NCBI RefSeq assembly: GCF_012769535.1
Contig: NZ_CP046565.1
Coordinates: forward strand, 372,001-436,000
DNA from: Methylococcus geothermalis
Lineage (GTDB): Bacteria > Pseudomonadota > Gammaproteobacteria > Methylococcales > Methylococcaceae
Direction: 5' to 3'
Length of the DNA stretch: 64,000 nt
In this document: one piece after another, positions 36,162 through 48,145 of the stretch
Layout: each line of letters starts with the position of its first letter
How positions within the stretch are numbered: position 1 is the first letter of the stretch
Position numbers and translations under genes: made by a program
Notes under the pieces: generated by a model
Told to the model about the DNA's origin: nothing
Databases searched by the model: none
Seen by the model: only the letters and a program-made list of their open reading frames with translations

Positions 36162-36419
36162 ATGACAAAACAAGAAAAAAAACAAACCGCCCTGCGATGG
36201 GGAAAAGCCGCGGTCGGCGGACGCTGGGGAATGGTCGCCTGGGGCATCTCGGGCGCCAGCGCCATGGCGGTGGCCGTGTGGGGACTGCAAACCGTCGCCA
36301 TCCCGCTCATCATGCTGAAAACCGCGTCCTGGGGAATCTGGGGCATCGGGGTTTTCAAGGAATCCAGAGCCAATCTGAAACTGGGCCGCAACGGCCAATC
36401 CGCCCCGCCACGGCGCTGA
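36162..36419 (+). CDS. Small two-span membrane protein of unknown function
   Basis: An 85-residue protein, MTKQEKKQTALRWGKAAVGG then two hydrophobic segments (GMVAWGISGASAMAVAVWGL and TVAIPLIMLKTASWGIWGIG) and a basic tail. The ATG at 36162 gives a sensible protein; the open frame upstream is Arg-rich and unlikely. No family recognised. Confidence 0.6.
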   Translation: MTKQEKKQTALRWGKAAVGGRWGMVAWGISGASAMAVAVWGLQTVAIPLIMLKTASWGIWGIGVFKESRANLKLGRNGQSAPPRR

Positions 36420-36500
36420 CGCCGCGCCATCGGCCTTTCAAGCTGGCGGCGGGCCCGCCCGATCCGCTAGACTAACCTCCCCACTCAGGTCCTCGGCACC

Positions 36501-38633
36501 ATGCAGCAAGCACGGGACATCTTCTCGTATCGAAAATTCTGGGCCGCCCGCTTCGGCATCGCCCCCCAATTGCCGTTGACGCGCGCCGAGATGGAGCAGC
36601 TCGGCTGGGATTCCTGCGACGTCGTTCTGGTCACGGGAGATGCCTATGTCGACCACCCGAGCTTCGGCATGGCGCTGATCGGCCGACTGCTGGAAGCCCA
36701 GGGCTTCCGGGTCGGTATCCTGGCCCAGCCGGATTGGCACTCGGCCGAACCTTTCAAGGCATTCGGACGCCCCAATCTGTTCTTCGGCGTGACCGGCGGC
36801 AATATGGATTCCATGGTGAACCGCTATACCTCGGACCGCCGCATCCGCTCCAACGACGCCTATACCCCCGACGGCGCGGCCGACCGCCGCCCGGACCGCT
36901 GCGTGCTGGTCTATGCCCAGCGCTGCCGCGAAGCCTACAAAGACGTGCCCATCGTGCTGGGCGGCATCGAAGCGAGCCTGCGCCGGGTCGCGCACTACGA
37001 TTACTGGTCCGACAAAGTCCGGCGCTCGGTGCTGGTCGACGCCAAAGCGGACCTCCTGGTCTACGGCAACGGCGAACGCCAGGTGGTCGAAATCGCCCAC
37101 CGCCTCGCCGCCGGAGAAACCGTCTCCCGGCTCACCGATATTCGCGGCACCGCCTTCGTCCGCCGCAACCTGCCCGAGAACTGGAGCGAGGTCGATTCCA
37201 CCACCATCGACCGGCCCGGAGCAATATCACGGCCACAGGACCCCTACCAGGAAACCCCGAAAGGCTGCGCCTCGCCGGCAGCTGTAGCCGGGGCTCACCC
37301 GCGCTTTACCTGCGATGCCCGCAACCCCGCCGACACGGTGATCCGCCTGCCGGATTTCGATTCGGTACGCGACGATCCGGTGCTCTACGCCCATGCCTCG
37401 CGGGTGCTGCACCAGGAGACCAACCCGCACAATGCCCGGGCCTTGGTCCAGCGCCATGGTGACAGCGACGTCTGGCTGAATCCTCCCGCCCTGCCGTTGA
37501 CCACCAGGGAAATGGACCGGGTCTACGGCCTACCCTACAGCCGGGCGCCGCATCGGCACTACGCCGGCGCCCGCATCCCGGCCTTCGAGATGATCCAGCA
37601 CTCGGTCACCATCATGCGCGGCTGCTTCGGCGGCTGCACCTTCTGCTCCATTACCGAGCACGAAGGGCGGATCATCCAGAGCCGGTCGGAAGACTCCATC
37701 ATCCGCGAGGTCGAAACCATCCGCGACACCTCCCCGGCCTTCACCGGCGTGATCTCCGACCTGGGCGGCCCGACGGCCAACATGTACCGGCTGGCCTGCA
37801 AGAGCCGCGAGATCGAGGCGAGCTGCCGGCGGCCATCCTGCGTGTTTCCGGGCATCTGCAAGAACCTCGGCACCGACCACGGCCCGCTGATCCGGCTCTA
37901 CCGCCGCGCCCGCCAGCTGCCCGGCATCAAGAAGATCCTGATCGGCTCGGGGCTACGCTACGACCTGGCCGTCACCTCCCCGGAATACGTCAAGGAACTG
38001 GTGACCCACCACGTGGGCGGTTATCTCAAGATCGCCCCCGAACACACCGAGCCGGGGCCGCTTTCCAAGATGATGAAGCCGGGCATCGGCACCTATGACC
38101 GGTTCAAGGCGATGTTCGACAACTACTCGCGCGAAGCCGGGAAAGAACAGTACCTCATCCCCTATTTCATTGCCGCCCATCCCGGCACCACCGACGAGGA
38201 CATGCTGAACTTGGCGCTGTGGCTCAAGAAGAACGGCTTTCGCGCCGACCAGGTGCAGGCCTTCCTGCCCTCGCCCATGGCGGTGGCCACGGCCATGTTT
38301 CACAGCCGCAAGAATCCGCTGCACCGGATCACTCGCACCAGCGAAACGGTGGAAACGCCGCGCAAACTGACCCAGCGCCGGCTGCACAAAGCCTTTCTGC
38401 GCTACCACGATCCGGAAAACTGGCCGCTGCTGCGGGAAGCCCTGAAGCGGATGGGCCGCGCCGACCTGATCGGCAACGGCAAGCACCATCTGATCCCGGC
38501 CTGGCAGCCGCAAGGGAAGGGCACGGCCAAAACCGGGGCGAGCCCGAAAGCCACTCCCTTCCGAACCCAGCACACCGGCTTGCCGCCGCAAGGCAGGAAG
38601 CCGGCGCGCCGCAAATTGCGGAAAGGGGCGTAG
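36501..38633 (+). CDS. ygiQ: YgiQ-family radical SAM protein
   Basis: A 710-residue radical S-adenosylmethionine protein of the UPF0313/YgiQ family, biochemical role unknown. The N-terminal B12-binding-like/DUF3362-associated region shows [27 protein letters not shown] and [19 protein letters not shown]. The radical SAM cluster is CFGGCTFC, with Cys375, Cys379 and Cys382. C-terminal signatures are [26 protein letters not shown] and [14 protein letters not shown]. The C-terminal tail is basic, as is common in the family. Confidence 0.93.
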   Translation: MQQARDIFSYRKFWAARFGIAPQLPLTRAEMEQLGWDSCDVVLVTGDAYVDHPSFGMALIGRLLEAQGFRVGILAQPDWHSAEPFKAFGRPNLFFGVTGGNMDSMVNRYTSDRRIRSNDAYTPDGAADRRPDRCVLVYAQRCREAYKDVPIVLGGIEASLRRVAHYDYWSDKVRRSVLVDAKADLLVYGNGERQVVEIAHRLAAGETVSRLTDIRGTAFVRRNLPENWSEVDSTTIDRPGAISRPQDPYQETPKGCASPAAVAGAHPRFTCDARNPADTVIRLPDFDSVRDDPVLYAHASRVLHQETNPHNARALVQRHGDSDVWLNPPALPLTTREMDRVYGLPYSRAPHRHYAGARIPAFEMIQHSVTIMRGCFGGCTFCSITEHEGRIIQSRSEDSIIREVETIRDTSPAFTGVISDLGGPTANMYRLACKSREIEASCRRPSCVFPGICKNLGTDHGPLIRLYRRARQLPGIKKILIGSGLRYDLAVTSPEYVKELVTHHVGGYLKIAPEHTEPGPLSKMMKPGIGTYDRFKAMFDNYSREAGKEQYLIPYFIAAHPGTTDEDMLNLALWLKKNGFRADQVQAFLPSPMAVATAMFHSRKNPLHRITRTSETVETPRKLTQRRLHKAFLRYHDPENWPLLREALKRMGRADLIGNGKHHLIPAWQPQGKGTAKTGASPKATPFRTQHTGLPPQGRKPARRKLRKGA

Positions 38634-38689
38634 CCGAGCCCCCCCCCAAGCCTAAATTTCAAGCCAAGAAAAAGAAGAGGTCATCCGTC

Positions 38690-39598
38690 ATGTGGGATTT
38701 CAGTCTGCTTTCGGCCACGCGCACCCTCGAGAAGAGCATGGCCTTCGTGCTCCACCGCTGGCTCATCTATCTCGGCGTGGGCCTCGCCTACATCTTCGGC
38801 GCGATCATCGGCGCCGGCACGACCATCGGCATCGGTTCGCTCAGTTCCAATCCGACCGCATTCGCCGCCGCCGGCGCCTGGGTCGGGATGGGCATCGTCG
38901 GCTGGGTCCTGTACAAGTTCCGTAACGCCTTCCTGACCGGGGTTCAGGCTCGCAACGCCGCGCTGCTTGGCGCGGAAGCGCTGAAGCAACCCATTCCGAA
39001 GGGCAAGGGCCAGATCGAATTTGCCCGCAGCCGGGTCGCCGAACGCTTTCCCGCCCCCCAAGAGCTCAACTCCGTCCTCGCCGCCATGCGCGCCGTGCTG
39101 TTCGCCTTGCCCGGCTGGCGGGAAACGCCACCGCAAACCCAACCGCAACGCTGGCTGCTCCAGGCGAAGGGCATGCTTGCAAGCACCGAAACGCTGACCC
39201 TGCTCGGCTATCACTTCGCCCATCCGGCAAACGACCTTCGCCAGTCGGCAAGGGAAGGCCTGCTCATCCTGGCCGCACATTTCCCGAAAATTCTGCGCAA
39301 CCGGCTGTACCTGTTCGCCTTCGGCTGGCTAGGATGTCTCGTGACCTTCCCGGTCATGCTGGTGGCCGTCCGGAGCATTCTGGCGGGGCTTCCGCTCGAT
39401 CCGGGCATCTGGCCCTATGTGTTCGCCTTCCTGCTGGCTTGGACCATCAAGTCGGCTTTTCTGGATGCGATCGCCCTGGCCGCCATGCTCGACTTCTTCT
39501 TGAAGCTCCCCGCCCCCGAGAACGGCGCCGAACTTGCCGATGTCTTGGCGCGGGACTTCCCCGCCTTCGCCGACATCTGCGCCCAGACGGCAACGTGA
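38690..39598 (+). CDS. Four-span membrane protein of unknown function
   Basis: A 302-residue protein, MWDFSLLSATRTLEKSM, with two N-terminal membrane segments (LIYLGVGLAYIFGAIIGAG and AFAAAGAWVGMGIVGWVLY). A soluble middle of about 120 residues follows, then two C-terminal segments (LFAFGWLGCLVTFPVMLVAV and GIWPYVFAFLLAWTIKSAFL). GAGG lies upstream of the ATG. It is 56 bases after ygiQ and could be co-transcribed. I do not recognise the family. Confidence 0.78.
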   Translation: MWDFSLLSATRTLEKSMAFVLHRWLIYLGVGLAYIFGAIIGAGTTIGIGSLSSNPTAFAAAGAWVGMGIVGWVLYKFRNAFLTGVQARNAALLGAEALKQPIPKGKGQIEFARSRVAERFPAPQELNSVLAAMRAVLFALPGWRETPPQTQPQRWLLQAKGMLASTETLTLLGYHFAHPANDLRQSAREGLLILAAHFPKILRNRLYLFAFGWLGCLVTFPVMLVAVRSILAGLPLDPGIWPYVFAFLLAWTIKSAFLDAIALAAMLDFFLKLPAPENGAELADVLARDFPAFADICAQTAT

Positions 39599-39792
39599 CA
39601 ACCGACCGGACACCGACACCGCAGGTAGCCCATGACGGGGGCCATGGACATGCCCTGGCAATGGAGTCGTGACGGGAAGAAGTAGCTCTAATGCGAGCCC
39701 AGCTGCTCAAGAATTGAGCAATTTGGCGGGCAATGGACGCACTGCCCCCTACCCCCGAAGTGTCAGCGTGTCGGGGACGCACTTGGGAAAGG
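39599..39792. other. Junction between membrane-protein gene and IS1380-type transposase
   Basis: No gene is seen. GCTCAA/TTGAGC arms (39707-39721) form a short hairpin, and CCCCGA/TCGGGG (39753-39776) another just beyond the transposase stop. The left end of the insertion sequence should lie here, but I could not match it to the right end by eye. Confidence 0.4.
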
Positions 39793-41106
39793 CTACGGAG
39801 AGGCCAAGGCGCGAGCGGCAAGAAGGAAGGTTTCGCGCAGTGGATGGTGGGAGGCGAACAGGATGCGGATACGCCGAGTATTGCGAATCACCGCCGCGCC
39901 GATCTTGAGCAACTTCACCCGGATCGTCGCCGCTGTGGCGTTGGCCAACTCCGTGCCCGATAGCGCCATCTCCCGCAAGCGTTGCATCAGGGTATACGCC
40001 AGGCCTGCCAGGAGCACGCGCAGCCAGTTGGCCAGGAACTTCTGGCTGCTGGCGCGCGTGCCGAAGAGATCGAGCTGGGTCTCCTTGATCCGGTTCTCTG
40101 CCTCTCCCCGCTGGCAGTAGAGCTCGTCGTAGAGCGACTGGGCGGGCAGATCGAGGTTGGTGACGATGAACCGGGGGTTGGTTCCCTGAGCGCCAAACTC
40201 CAGCCGCGTGATGATGCGACGTTCTTTGTCCCAGGATTCTGCGGCGTAACGAAACTCGCGAATCAGCCGCTGCTTGCTTCCCGTTGCCTGGTATTGGGCT
40301 TCCATCTCCCGCTCCCAGCCCTCCACGATGCGGTGCAGCCGGGCATTTCTCGCCACCCCGATGACGTAGCCCACGGTGTTTCGCTCACACCAGCGAATCA
40401 GTCGCTGCCGACAGAACCCCGAATCACCTCGCACGATGATGCGAACCTCGGGCCAGACCTGACGCAGCCGGGTCACCAGCAGCTTGATGACCGCAGCAGC
40501 GTGCTTGGCGCCGTCAATGCGGCTGTTGCGCAGCACACAGGCAAGCAGGGCTTTGCCCGCAAAGACGTACAGCGGCAGGTAGCAGTAGTGGTCGTAGTAG
40601 GCGTGGAACTGGGCGCCTTCCTGCTCGCCATGCAAGGGAATATCGGAGGCGTCGATGTCGAGCACGAGCTCCTCCGGGGGAACCTCGTGGCTGGCGATGA
40701 ACTGCTCGACGAGTACCCGGTTGAGGGCCAGCACATCGGCGCGCGTGGCGCGCCGTTCCATGCGGCACAGTGTCGGGCTGCTGCCCAGGTCTTCGACCAC
40801 GTCCACCGCGGTTTGCATCAAAGGATCGCGCCGCAGCTGCGCGTGATCGTTGAGGTCTTCGTAGCCGCAGCACAGGCCGTAGAGACGCTGGGCGATGAGA
40901 CTGCGCAGGCTGTGCTTGATGAGCGAAGGATCGCGCGGATCGGCAAGCGCGGCTGCCACCGCAGCCGATAGTCCGATTCTGCGATCGACCTCACGCAACA
41001 GCATCAGACCGCCGTCGGAGCCGATCGCTCCCCCCTGGAAATTGGCTTCGACAATGCGCCGCCCGAGGCGCCCAAACTTCATCTCATCGGCGGTACACTT
41101 TGGCAT
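39793..41106 (-). CDS. IS1380-family transposase
   Basis: A full-length 437-residue DDE transposase. The N-terminus MPKCTADEMKFGRLGRR and the block LYGLCCGYEDLNDHAQLRRD are hallmarks of IS1380 enzymes. The catalytic triad is visible as LDIDASDIPLHG (first Asp), VRGDSGFCRQRL (second Asp) and QRGEAENRIKE (Glu). No frameshift or stop is seen, so it may be active. The start is the ATG at 41106; a GTG two codons earlier is possible and sits in the flanking hairpin. Confidence 0.93.
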   Translation of the reverse strand: MPKCTADEMKFGRLGRRIVEANFQGGAIGSDGGLMLLREVDRRIGLSAAVAAALADPRDPSLIKHSLRSLIAQRLYGLCCGYEDLNDHAQLRRDPLMQTAVDVVEDLGSSPTLCRMERRATRADVLALNRVLVEQFIASHEVPPEELVLDIDASDIPLHGEQEGAQFHAYYDHYCYLPLYVFAGKALLACVLRNSRIDGAKHAAAVIKLLVTRLRQVWPEVRIIVRGDSGFCRQRLIRWCERNTVGYVIGVARNARLHRIVEGWEREMEAQYQATGSKQRLIREFRYAAESWDKERRIITRLEFGAQGTNPRFIVTNLDLPAQSLYDELYCQRGEAENRIKETQLDLFGTRASSQKFLANWLRVLLAGLAYTLMQRLREMALSGTELANATAATIRVKLLKIGAAVIRNTRRIRILFASHHPLRETFLLAARALASP

Positions 41107-41107
41107 C

Positions 41108-41168
41108 GGCACAGTCCCCCAGAAATCTGCTTCGAACCCTGATTTTATGCGGGGTTAAAGACTGTGCC
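41108..41168. promoter_or_regulatory. Inverted repeat overlapping the transposase start region
   Basis: GGCACAGTC and GACTGTGCC, 9-bp perfect arms 43 bases apart, end right at the transposase start. In a transcript entering from outside this hairpin would mask the initiation region, a known way that insertion sequences avoid read-through activation. It could equally be part of a repressor site. Confidence 0.5.
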
Positions 41169-41207
41169 GACCTTATGACGGTGAAATATCCTGGTTAAGG
41201 AGACATC

Positions 41208-42077
41208 ATGATCCGCAGCATGACGGCTTTCGGGGCCGCGCAAGGGACGGTGGACAATTGGCGGGTGAGCTGGGACTTGCGCGCCGTCAATCACCGCTAT
41301 CTCGACCTCGGCCTGCGCCTGCCGGATCCGCTGCGCGGCCTGGAGCTGGAGGTGCGCAACAGGATCGGCGAGTCGTTCAAACGGGGCAGGGTGGAATGCA
41401 CCCTGGCCTGGAAACCCTTGGCTCAGGAAGCCGGCCCGACACGCGTCGATCCGGAACTGGTACGCGGCCTGCTCGATGCGCTGCGTCACATCGAAGCACT
41501 GGAGGAAAGGGCCTGGGCCCGCTGCAGCGCGATCGATTTGCTGCGTTGGCCTGGCGTCATGCAGGAGAGTGAGCCGGACATCGCCGCGCTGGGACCCGGG
41601 ATTCTCGCCCTGCTGGACCAAGCCCTGGCCGAAGCCTTGGCGTTCCGGGAGCGCGAGGGCGCCCAGATCGCCGCCCTGCTGGACAACCGCTGCGCCGACA
41701 TCCGGAACGCGGTCCGAGCGGTGCAGGCGCGCCTGCCGACGGTTCTGGTGGGGCTCAGGGAAAAGCTGATGGCCCGTCTGGCCGAGGTGACGGCCACCCC
41801 CGATGCCTCTCGCCTCGAGCAGGAACTGGTCTACCTCGCGCAGAAGATGGACGTCGCCGAGGAGCTGGACCGGCTGACCGCGCATACCACCGAAATGCAG
41901 CACATCCTCACCCAGCGTGAGCCGGCGGGACGCCGGCTCGACTTCCTGCTGCAGGAAATGAACCGCGAGGCCAATACGCTGGCGTCCAAGTCGGCCGACC
42001 TCGAAACCACCCGCGCCGCCGTGGACATCAAGGTACTGATCGAGCAGATGCGCGAACAGGTCCAGAACGTGGAGTGA
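41208..42077 (+). CDS. yicC: YicC-family endoribonuclease
   Basis: A 289-residue protein with the family start MIRSMTAFG and RAVNHRYLDLGLRLPDPLR. The C-terminal DUF1732 domain ends with DFLLQEMNREANTLASKS and VDIKVLIEQMREQVQNVE. YicC proteins are RNA endonucleases linked to small-RNA turnover and stationary-phase survival. AAGGAG precedes the ATG. The IS1380 element lies immediately upstream and probably separates it from its former promoter region. Confidence 0.94.
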   Translation: MIRSMTAFGAAQGTVDNWRVSWDLRAVNHRYLDLGLRLPDPLRGLELEVRNRIGESFKRGRVECTLAWKPLAQEAGPTRVDPELVRGLLDALRHIEALEERAWARCSAIDLLRWPGVMQESEPDIAALGPGILALLDQALAEALAFREREGAQIAALLDNRCADIRNAVRAVQARLPTVLVGLREKLMARLAEVTATPDASRLEQELVYLAQKMDVAEELDRLTAHTTEMQHILTQREPAGRRLDFLLQEMNREANTLASKSADLETTRAAVDIKVLIEQMREQVQNVE

Positions 42078-43109
42078 TCATTCCTCCCGGCAGGGCCGGG
42101 CACCCATAGCCATGCTCCGGACCGCCTTGCGACGTTCCGGCCGATCCGCACGGAACGCCCCGGGCGTATCGCCGAAGCGCCGCCGGAACAGTCGGTTGAA
42201 ATAGGTGAAATCGCTGAATCCCGTGGCAAATGCGATCTCGCCGATACGCAAACGGTCGCATCCCGGATCCTCCAGCATGCGCTTTGCCTGCTCCAGGCGC
42301 AGGCGGTTGACCGTTTCAGTGAAACTCTCCCCGCTCTCCGCCATCAGACGGTGCAGATAGCTTTCGGAAATCCCCAGCGCGGCCGCGGCCGTTTTCACCG
42401 AGAGACGGTCATCCCGGTAGTGCTGTTCCAGATATTTCAACAATGCCGTCCGCCTCGCGGCGCGCAGCCCTCCCCGCCCGGACTGATACGCCGCGTCGCT
42501 CCTTGGCTCCAGCAACAGGGCGATGATGTCCAGCACGTGCTCCCCGGCGAGTTCGTTCAATTCGGGCTGCTGCAAGGCCGCATCATTGCTGAACACGAGA
42601 TCGAGGTATTGGACCAGGAGACTCAACGGTTGGCGGGCGGAAATGACCTCGGCCAGATGGCGCTCAGCCCGTGGGACACGCTGCAACAATCCCTTCCTGG
42701 GCAAGTGCAGGCAGTAGCCTTGATAGCGATCGATCCCCGATTTCGACAAGATGGACACGATGCCGGGCTGATCACTGGCCAACAGGGTGCCGCTCAGTCC
42801 GACCATCTCGGCGTGGCGTCCTGCCTGAACGATACGTGAACCGCCGCGGAGGCAAAGGTGGAACCCGAAATCGTCAGAGTCATGTGCCCGGACCGATTCG
42901 GGCGTGCGGATGTAATCCGCGCCGCTCAACTCGTTTCGCCCAACACCCACCGCACCGAGACTCACAAAGCGGCAGCGGGCGAAAAATGGACAGGGGTCGG
43001 TAGGCACGATATCGAGACCCCACATCTTTGAGCAGAACACTTCCCGCCAACTGTCGAAACGATCACGTTCGGGCAGGGCAGCGGAATCAAACAATAGTTC
43101 GCTATTCAT
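42078..43109 (-). CDS. AraC-family transcriptional regulator
   Basis: A 343-residue regulator. The N-terminal sensing domain (about residues 1-210) is of the AraC-binding-like type (FDSWREVFCSKMWGLDI, HLCLRGGSRIVQAGR). The C-terminal HTH pair has LSVKTAAAALGISESYLHRL and the family signature RIGEIAFATGFSDFTYFNRLFRRRFGDTP. The ATG follows GGAGG (spacing 9). Its target is unknown; the divergent neighbour is an integrase gene. Its stop abuts that of yicC in a TGATCA junction. Confidence 0.92.
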   Translation of the reverse strand: MNSELLFDSAALPERDRFDSWREVFCSKMWGLDIVPTDPCPFFARCRFVSLGAVGVGRNELSGADYIRTPESVRAHDSDDFGFHLCLRGGSRIVQAGRHAEMVGLSGTLLASDQPGIVSILSKSGIDRYQGYCLHLPRKGLLQRVPRAERHLAEVISARQPLSLLVQYLDLVFSNDAALQQPELNELAGEHVLDIIALLLEPRSDAAYQSGRGGLRAARRTALLKYLEQHYRDDRLSVKTAAAALGISESYLHRLMAESGESFTETVNRLRLEQAKRMLEDPGCDRLRIGEIAFATGFSDFTYFNRLFRRRFGDTPGAFRADRPERRKAVRSMAMGARPCREE

Positions 43110-43433
43110 GGTTGACGCCTCCGTCGCGGACACAACCCACAGACAGGCGGGCGAAAAGGCAATGCGGGTGGTTTTGGCATCTCACCGGCCCACACACGTC
43201 CGGAAGACGTATGACGGCGGATACCCGCCGAAGGACGTCTTCTTTCCGAAGGGATGCCGAGTCTCCCGGCATTTCCCATCTCTCAAGTAAAGAATAGTCC
43301 TATTGGAATACATGATTGTCCAAGAACTCAGACGAATGCTTTGGTAGGGTTAAATGAACAGGGGTTCCGAGGGCAGGTTTCGCACATCGCCATCCTGCCC
43401 CCGAAAGCACATGCATCAACAACGCTGTCGATC
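43110..43433. other. 324-base gap between araC-type gene and integrase
   Basis: This holds the promoter of the regulator and probably of the integrase. The integrase frame stays open upstream to 43254, but the encoded stretch lacks recombinase features. The interval 43280-43370 is AT-richer than its neighbourhood and may contain an attachment site; I could not identify one. Confidence 0.4.
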
Positions 43434-44534
43434 ATGCCTCGAAAATCATCGCCCGCAACAAGGAACATCGAGCATCCAAGCGAACCGCAGGTTCCAAAAG
43501 CGGACGGCGCGGACGGCAAAGGGGTCGAAAGGTACGGACATCGGCGCAGGCAACGCGGCGTGCCTACGATGTTCCCGATCATCAGGGAATACATCCGGGA
43601 TCAACATGGCAAAGTCCGGTTTGAACGACTGCGGCAAGCGGAAAACCATTTGCTGCGCTTCATCGAAATCGCCGGCGACAGACCGCTTTCGGAATACCGC
43701 AGTCCCGATGTGACCGCCTTCGCACACGAGCTGTCGGAACGGCGGCGGTTGTCCGCTTCCACAGTCAACGGCCACCTGAGCTCGCTTTCCGCCTTGTTCA
43801 ACTGGGCCATCGCTCAAAAGCGCCATGCTCTCGCGGAAAACCCTTGCAGCGGCTGCAAGCTGCCGGCGGGCGCGGTGATCGCGGAGCAACGCCAGCAGGC
43901 CGCGGAAAAGCCTTTCACGCATGAACAGTTGCGGGCTTTTTTCGAGGGCGACGAGACCCGGGCCGATTTCGACATGCCTTACAAATACTGGGTTCCTCTG
44001 ATTCAACTGCACACCGGTGCGCGCATTGGAGAAATCTGCCAGCTTGAACCGAAGGACATCGCCCTGCTGGACAACCGGATTCCGGCTTTCCGGTTCGTGG
44101 CATCGACCGCTCGGGGGAAGTCCGAACGCAGGGTGCCGGTACATCCGAAACTGATCGACCTCGGTCTATTGGCTTACATCGAAGGCGTCTCGGGCCTCGA
44201 TACCCTGTGGCCCGGCTTGATCATCCCCCGGCTGGGCAGCAAGGGACAAAATGTGGGGATGTGGCTGAGCAGGCATCTGGAAAGACACGGGCTGAAACGG
44301 AGTGGCCGGCGGACCGAAGCATTTCGCTCCACTTTTCAGCACTACATGAGATTGGCCGGCGTCCCGGAACTCCATATCAATGCCATACTCGGCCATAGGG
44401 ACAGGAAGTCCGCGGGCACGGCAAGAAAACCTCTCTGGGCGACCCAGCCCGACGCCTTGCTGAATTCGCTCGCAAAGCTGGATTACGAGATCGAATTCTG
44501 CTCATACGCCGGCCTCGTACCCGCCGAACACTGA
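43434..44534 (+). CDS. Lone tyrosine recombinase/integrase
   Basis: A 366-residue phage-type integrase. A SAM-like core-binding domain (about residues 50-140) contains FELSERRRLSAS-type helices and TVNGHLSSLSALFNWAI. The catalytic domain has HTGARIGEICQLEPKDI with the first Arg, a Lys strand near RGKSERRVPVHP, and ILGHRD. The usual HxxR box is degenerate (FRSTFQHYM), and the nucleophile Tyr could be LAKLDYEI. No other phage or island genes adjoin it, so it is a relic or a solo integrase. The start codon is uncertain. Confidence 0.8.
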   Translation: MPRKSSPATRNIEHPSEPQVPKADGADGKGVERYGHRRRQRGVPTMFPIIREYIRDQHGKVRFERLRQAENHLLRFIEIAGDRPLSEYRSPDVTAFAHELSERRRLSASTVNGHLSSLSALFNWAIAQKRHALAENPCSGCKLPAGAVIAEQRQQAAEKPFTHEQLRAFFEGDETRADFDMPYKYWVPLIQLHTGARIGEICQLEPKDIALLDNRIPAFRFVASTARGKSERRVPVHPKLIDLGLLAYIEGVSGLDTLWPGLIIPRLGSKGQNVGMWLSRHLERHGLKRSGRRTEAFRSTFQHYMRLAGVPELHINAILGHRDRKSAGTARKPLWATQPDALLNSLAKLDYEIEFCSYAGLVPAEH

Positions 44535-44580
44535 GCGACCGCCGTCCGTTTCCTTTCCAGGGGCGGAGCGGATTCTTGGT

Positions 44581-47016
<2,436 letters not shown>

Positions 47017-48093
47017 TCATTCGTCGGCCAGGATGCGGCCGTGTTCCACGTGGAACATTCTGGCGGTGTGTCCGGCCGTGACCCATCCAAGATCGTTACC
47101 GGAAAAAGTGATAAAGGACTGAATGCCGGTTGATTTCAACAAGCTCAGCAGCTTCTCTTGATTGCGGGGATCCAGTTCCGAGGCGATGTCGTCGACCAGC
47201 AGGCAGGCTCGCCCCGGCTGATCCTCTTCCAACCGGCAAGCTTGCGCCAGCAAAAGCGCGTATGTCAGGAGCTTCAACTGACCACGCGAAAAAAAATCCT
47301 TCGCCGGCCGTCCGCCGATCAAGACCGTGAAGTCCCCCTTGTGCGGACCGGGCTCCGTGTATCCCCGCCTGCGATCCATCGCGACGGATGCGGCGAGGGC
47401 TTCCGCATAGGACCAGCCCGTTCTCCAGCCCTGCCGGACGACCAGCTCGGCATCGAGCGGGCCAAGCAAGGCGGATGATATTTTCGCGAACTGGCCCCGA
47501 ATGCGCTCGACGTACGCCGACCGCGCTTCAGCGATCATTGTACCCCATCGCGCCACCTCCCCCGACCATGCCTCCAGATTCGACCGGGAAGCATCCGTCC
47601 GGAGAGCCGTGTTGCGCTGATCAAGCGCCCTCGAAAAGCGGCGCAAGAGATCGAGGTACTCTTGTTCCACGTGGAACACTCCCCAGTCGAGCATCTGCCT
47701 TCTCAATCGAGGCGGACCATCGAGCAACGCGACACTGGCCGGCTGGGTCAAGACCGCGGGGAATAGCCGGATCAAGTGCGCACTCGAGTCGCAGTGTCGA
47801 CCGCCCACCCGAACTTCCTTAGCGTTGCGCCCGAGACGAAGGCCTACGGTGGTGCCCCCACCGGGTTGTCCGATCCGGCCGGCGACGGTAAGAAACGGCT
47901 GATCGAATCGGATGATGCGATGGGGCTGGGACGAGCGAAAAGATTTACCCCGGCTGAGCAGATAGATCGCCTCGAGCAACGAGGTCTTGCCGCTGCCGTT
48001 GGCGCCGAACAGCAGATTGAGCCCCTCGCCGGGACTCAGACTTGCGGATTCAATGTTCCGGACATCGGCAACATCGAGCCTCAACAGTGCCAT
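47017..48093 (-). CDS. recF: DNA replication and repair protein RecF
   Basis: An SMC-like ATPase that loads RecA at gaps with RecO/RecR. The 358-residue product has Walker [10 protein letters not shown] (residues 30-38), the ABC-type signature in [16 protein letters not shown], and Walker [13 protein letters not shown]. Position between dnaN and gyrB is classical. Confidence 0.96.
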   Translation of the reverse strand: MALLRLDVADVRNIESASLSPGEGLNLLFGANGSGKTSLLEAIYLLSRGKSFRSSQPHRIIRFDQPFLTVAGRIGQPGGGTTVGLRLGRNAKEVRVGGRHCDSSAHLIRLFPAVLTQPASVALLDGPPRLRRQMLDWGVFHVEQEYLDLLRRFSRALDQRNTALRTDASRSNLEAWSGEVARWGTMIAEARSAYVERIRGQFAKISSALLGPLDAELVVRQGWRTGWSYAEALAASVAMDRRRGYTEPGPHKGDFTVLIGGRPAKDFFSRGQLKLLTYALLLAQACRLEEDQPGRACLLVDDIASELDPRNQEKLLSLLKSTGIQSFITFSGNDLGWVTAGHTARMFHVEHGRILADE

Positions 48094-48145
48094 GCTGTCC
48101 CGACAGTTTCAACGCCGTTGCTCTTCGAGTCCGGCCATTCCGCCA

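Larger units (their letters stand above)
39753..41168 (-). mobile_element. IS1380-family insertion sequence (boundaries approximate)
   Basis: The transposase gene plus its flanking hairpins. The right flank carries GGCACAGTC (41108-41116) inverted as GACTGTGCC (41160-41168). Terminal inverted repeats and target duplication were not identified, so the stated ends are minimal estimates. It lies between a membrane-protein gene and yicC without breaking either. Confidence 0.6.

Noticed and set aside
38639-38647. Run of nine C after ygiQ
   Set aside because: It lies between genes and is shorter than the usher tract; I see no gene whose frame or promoter it would switch.
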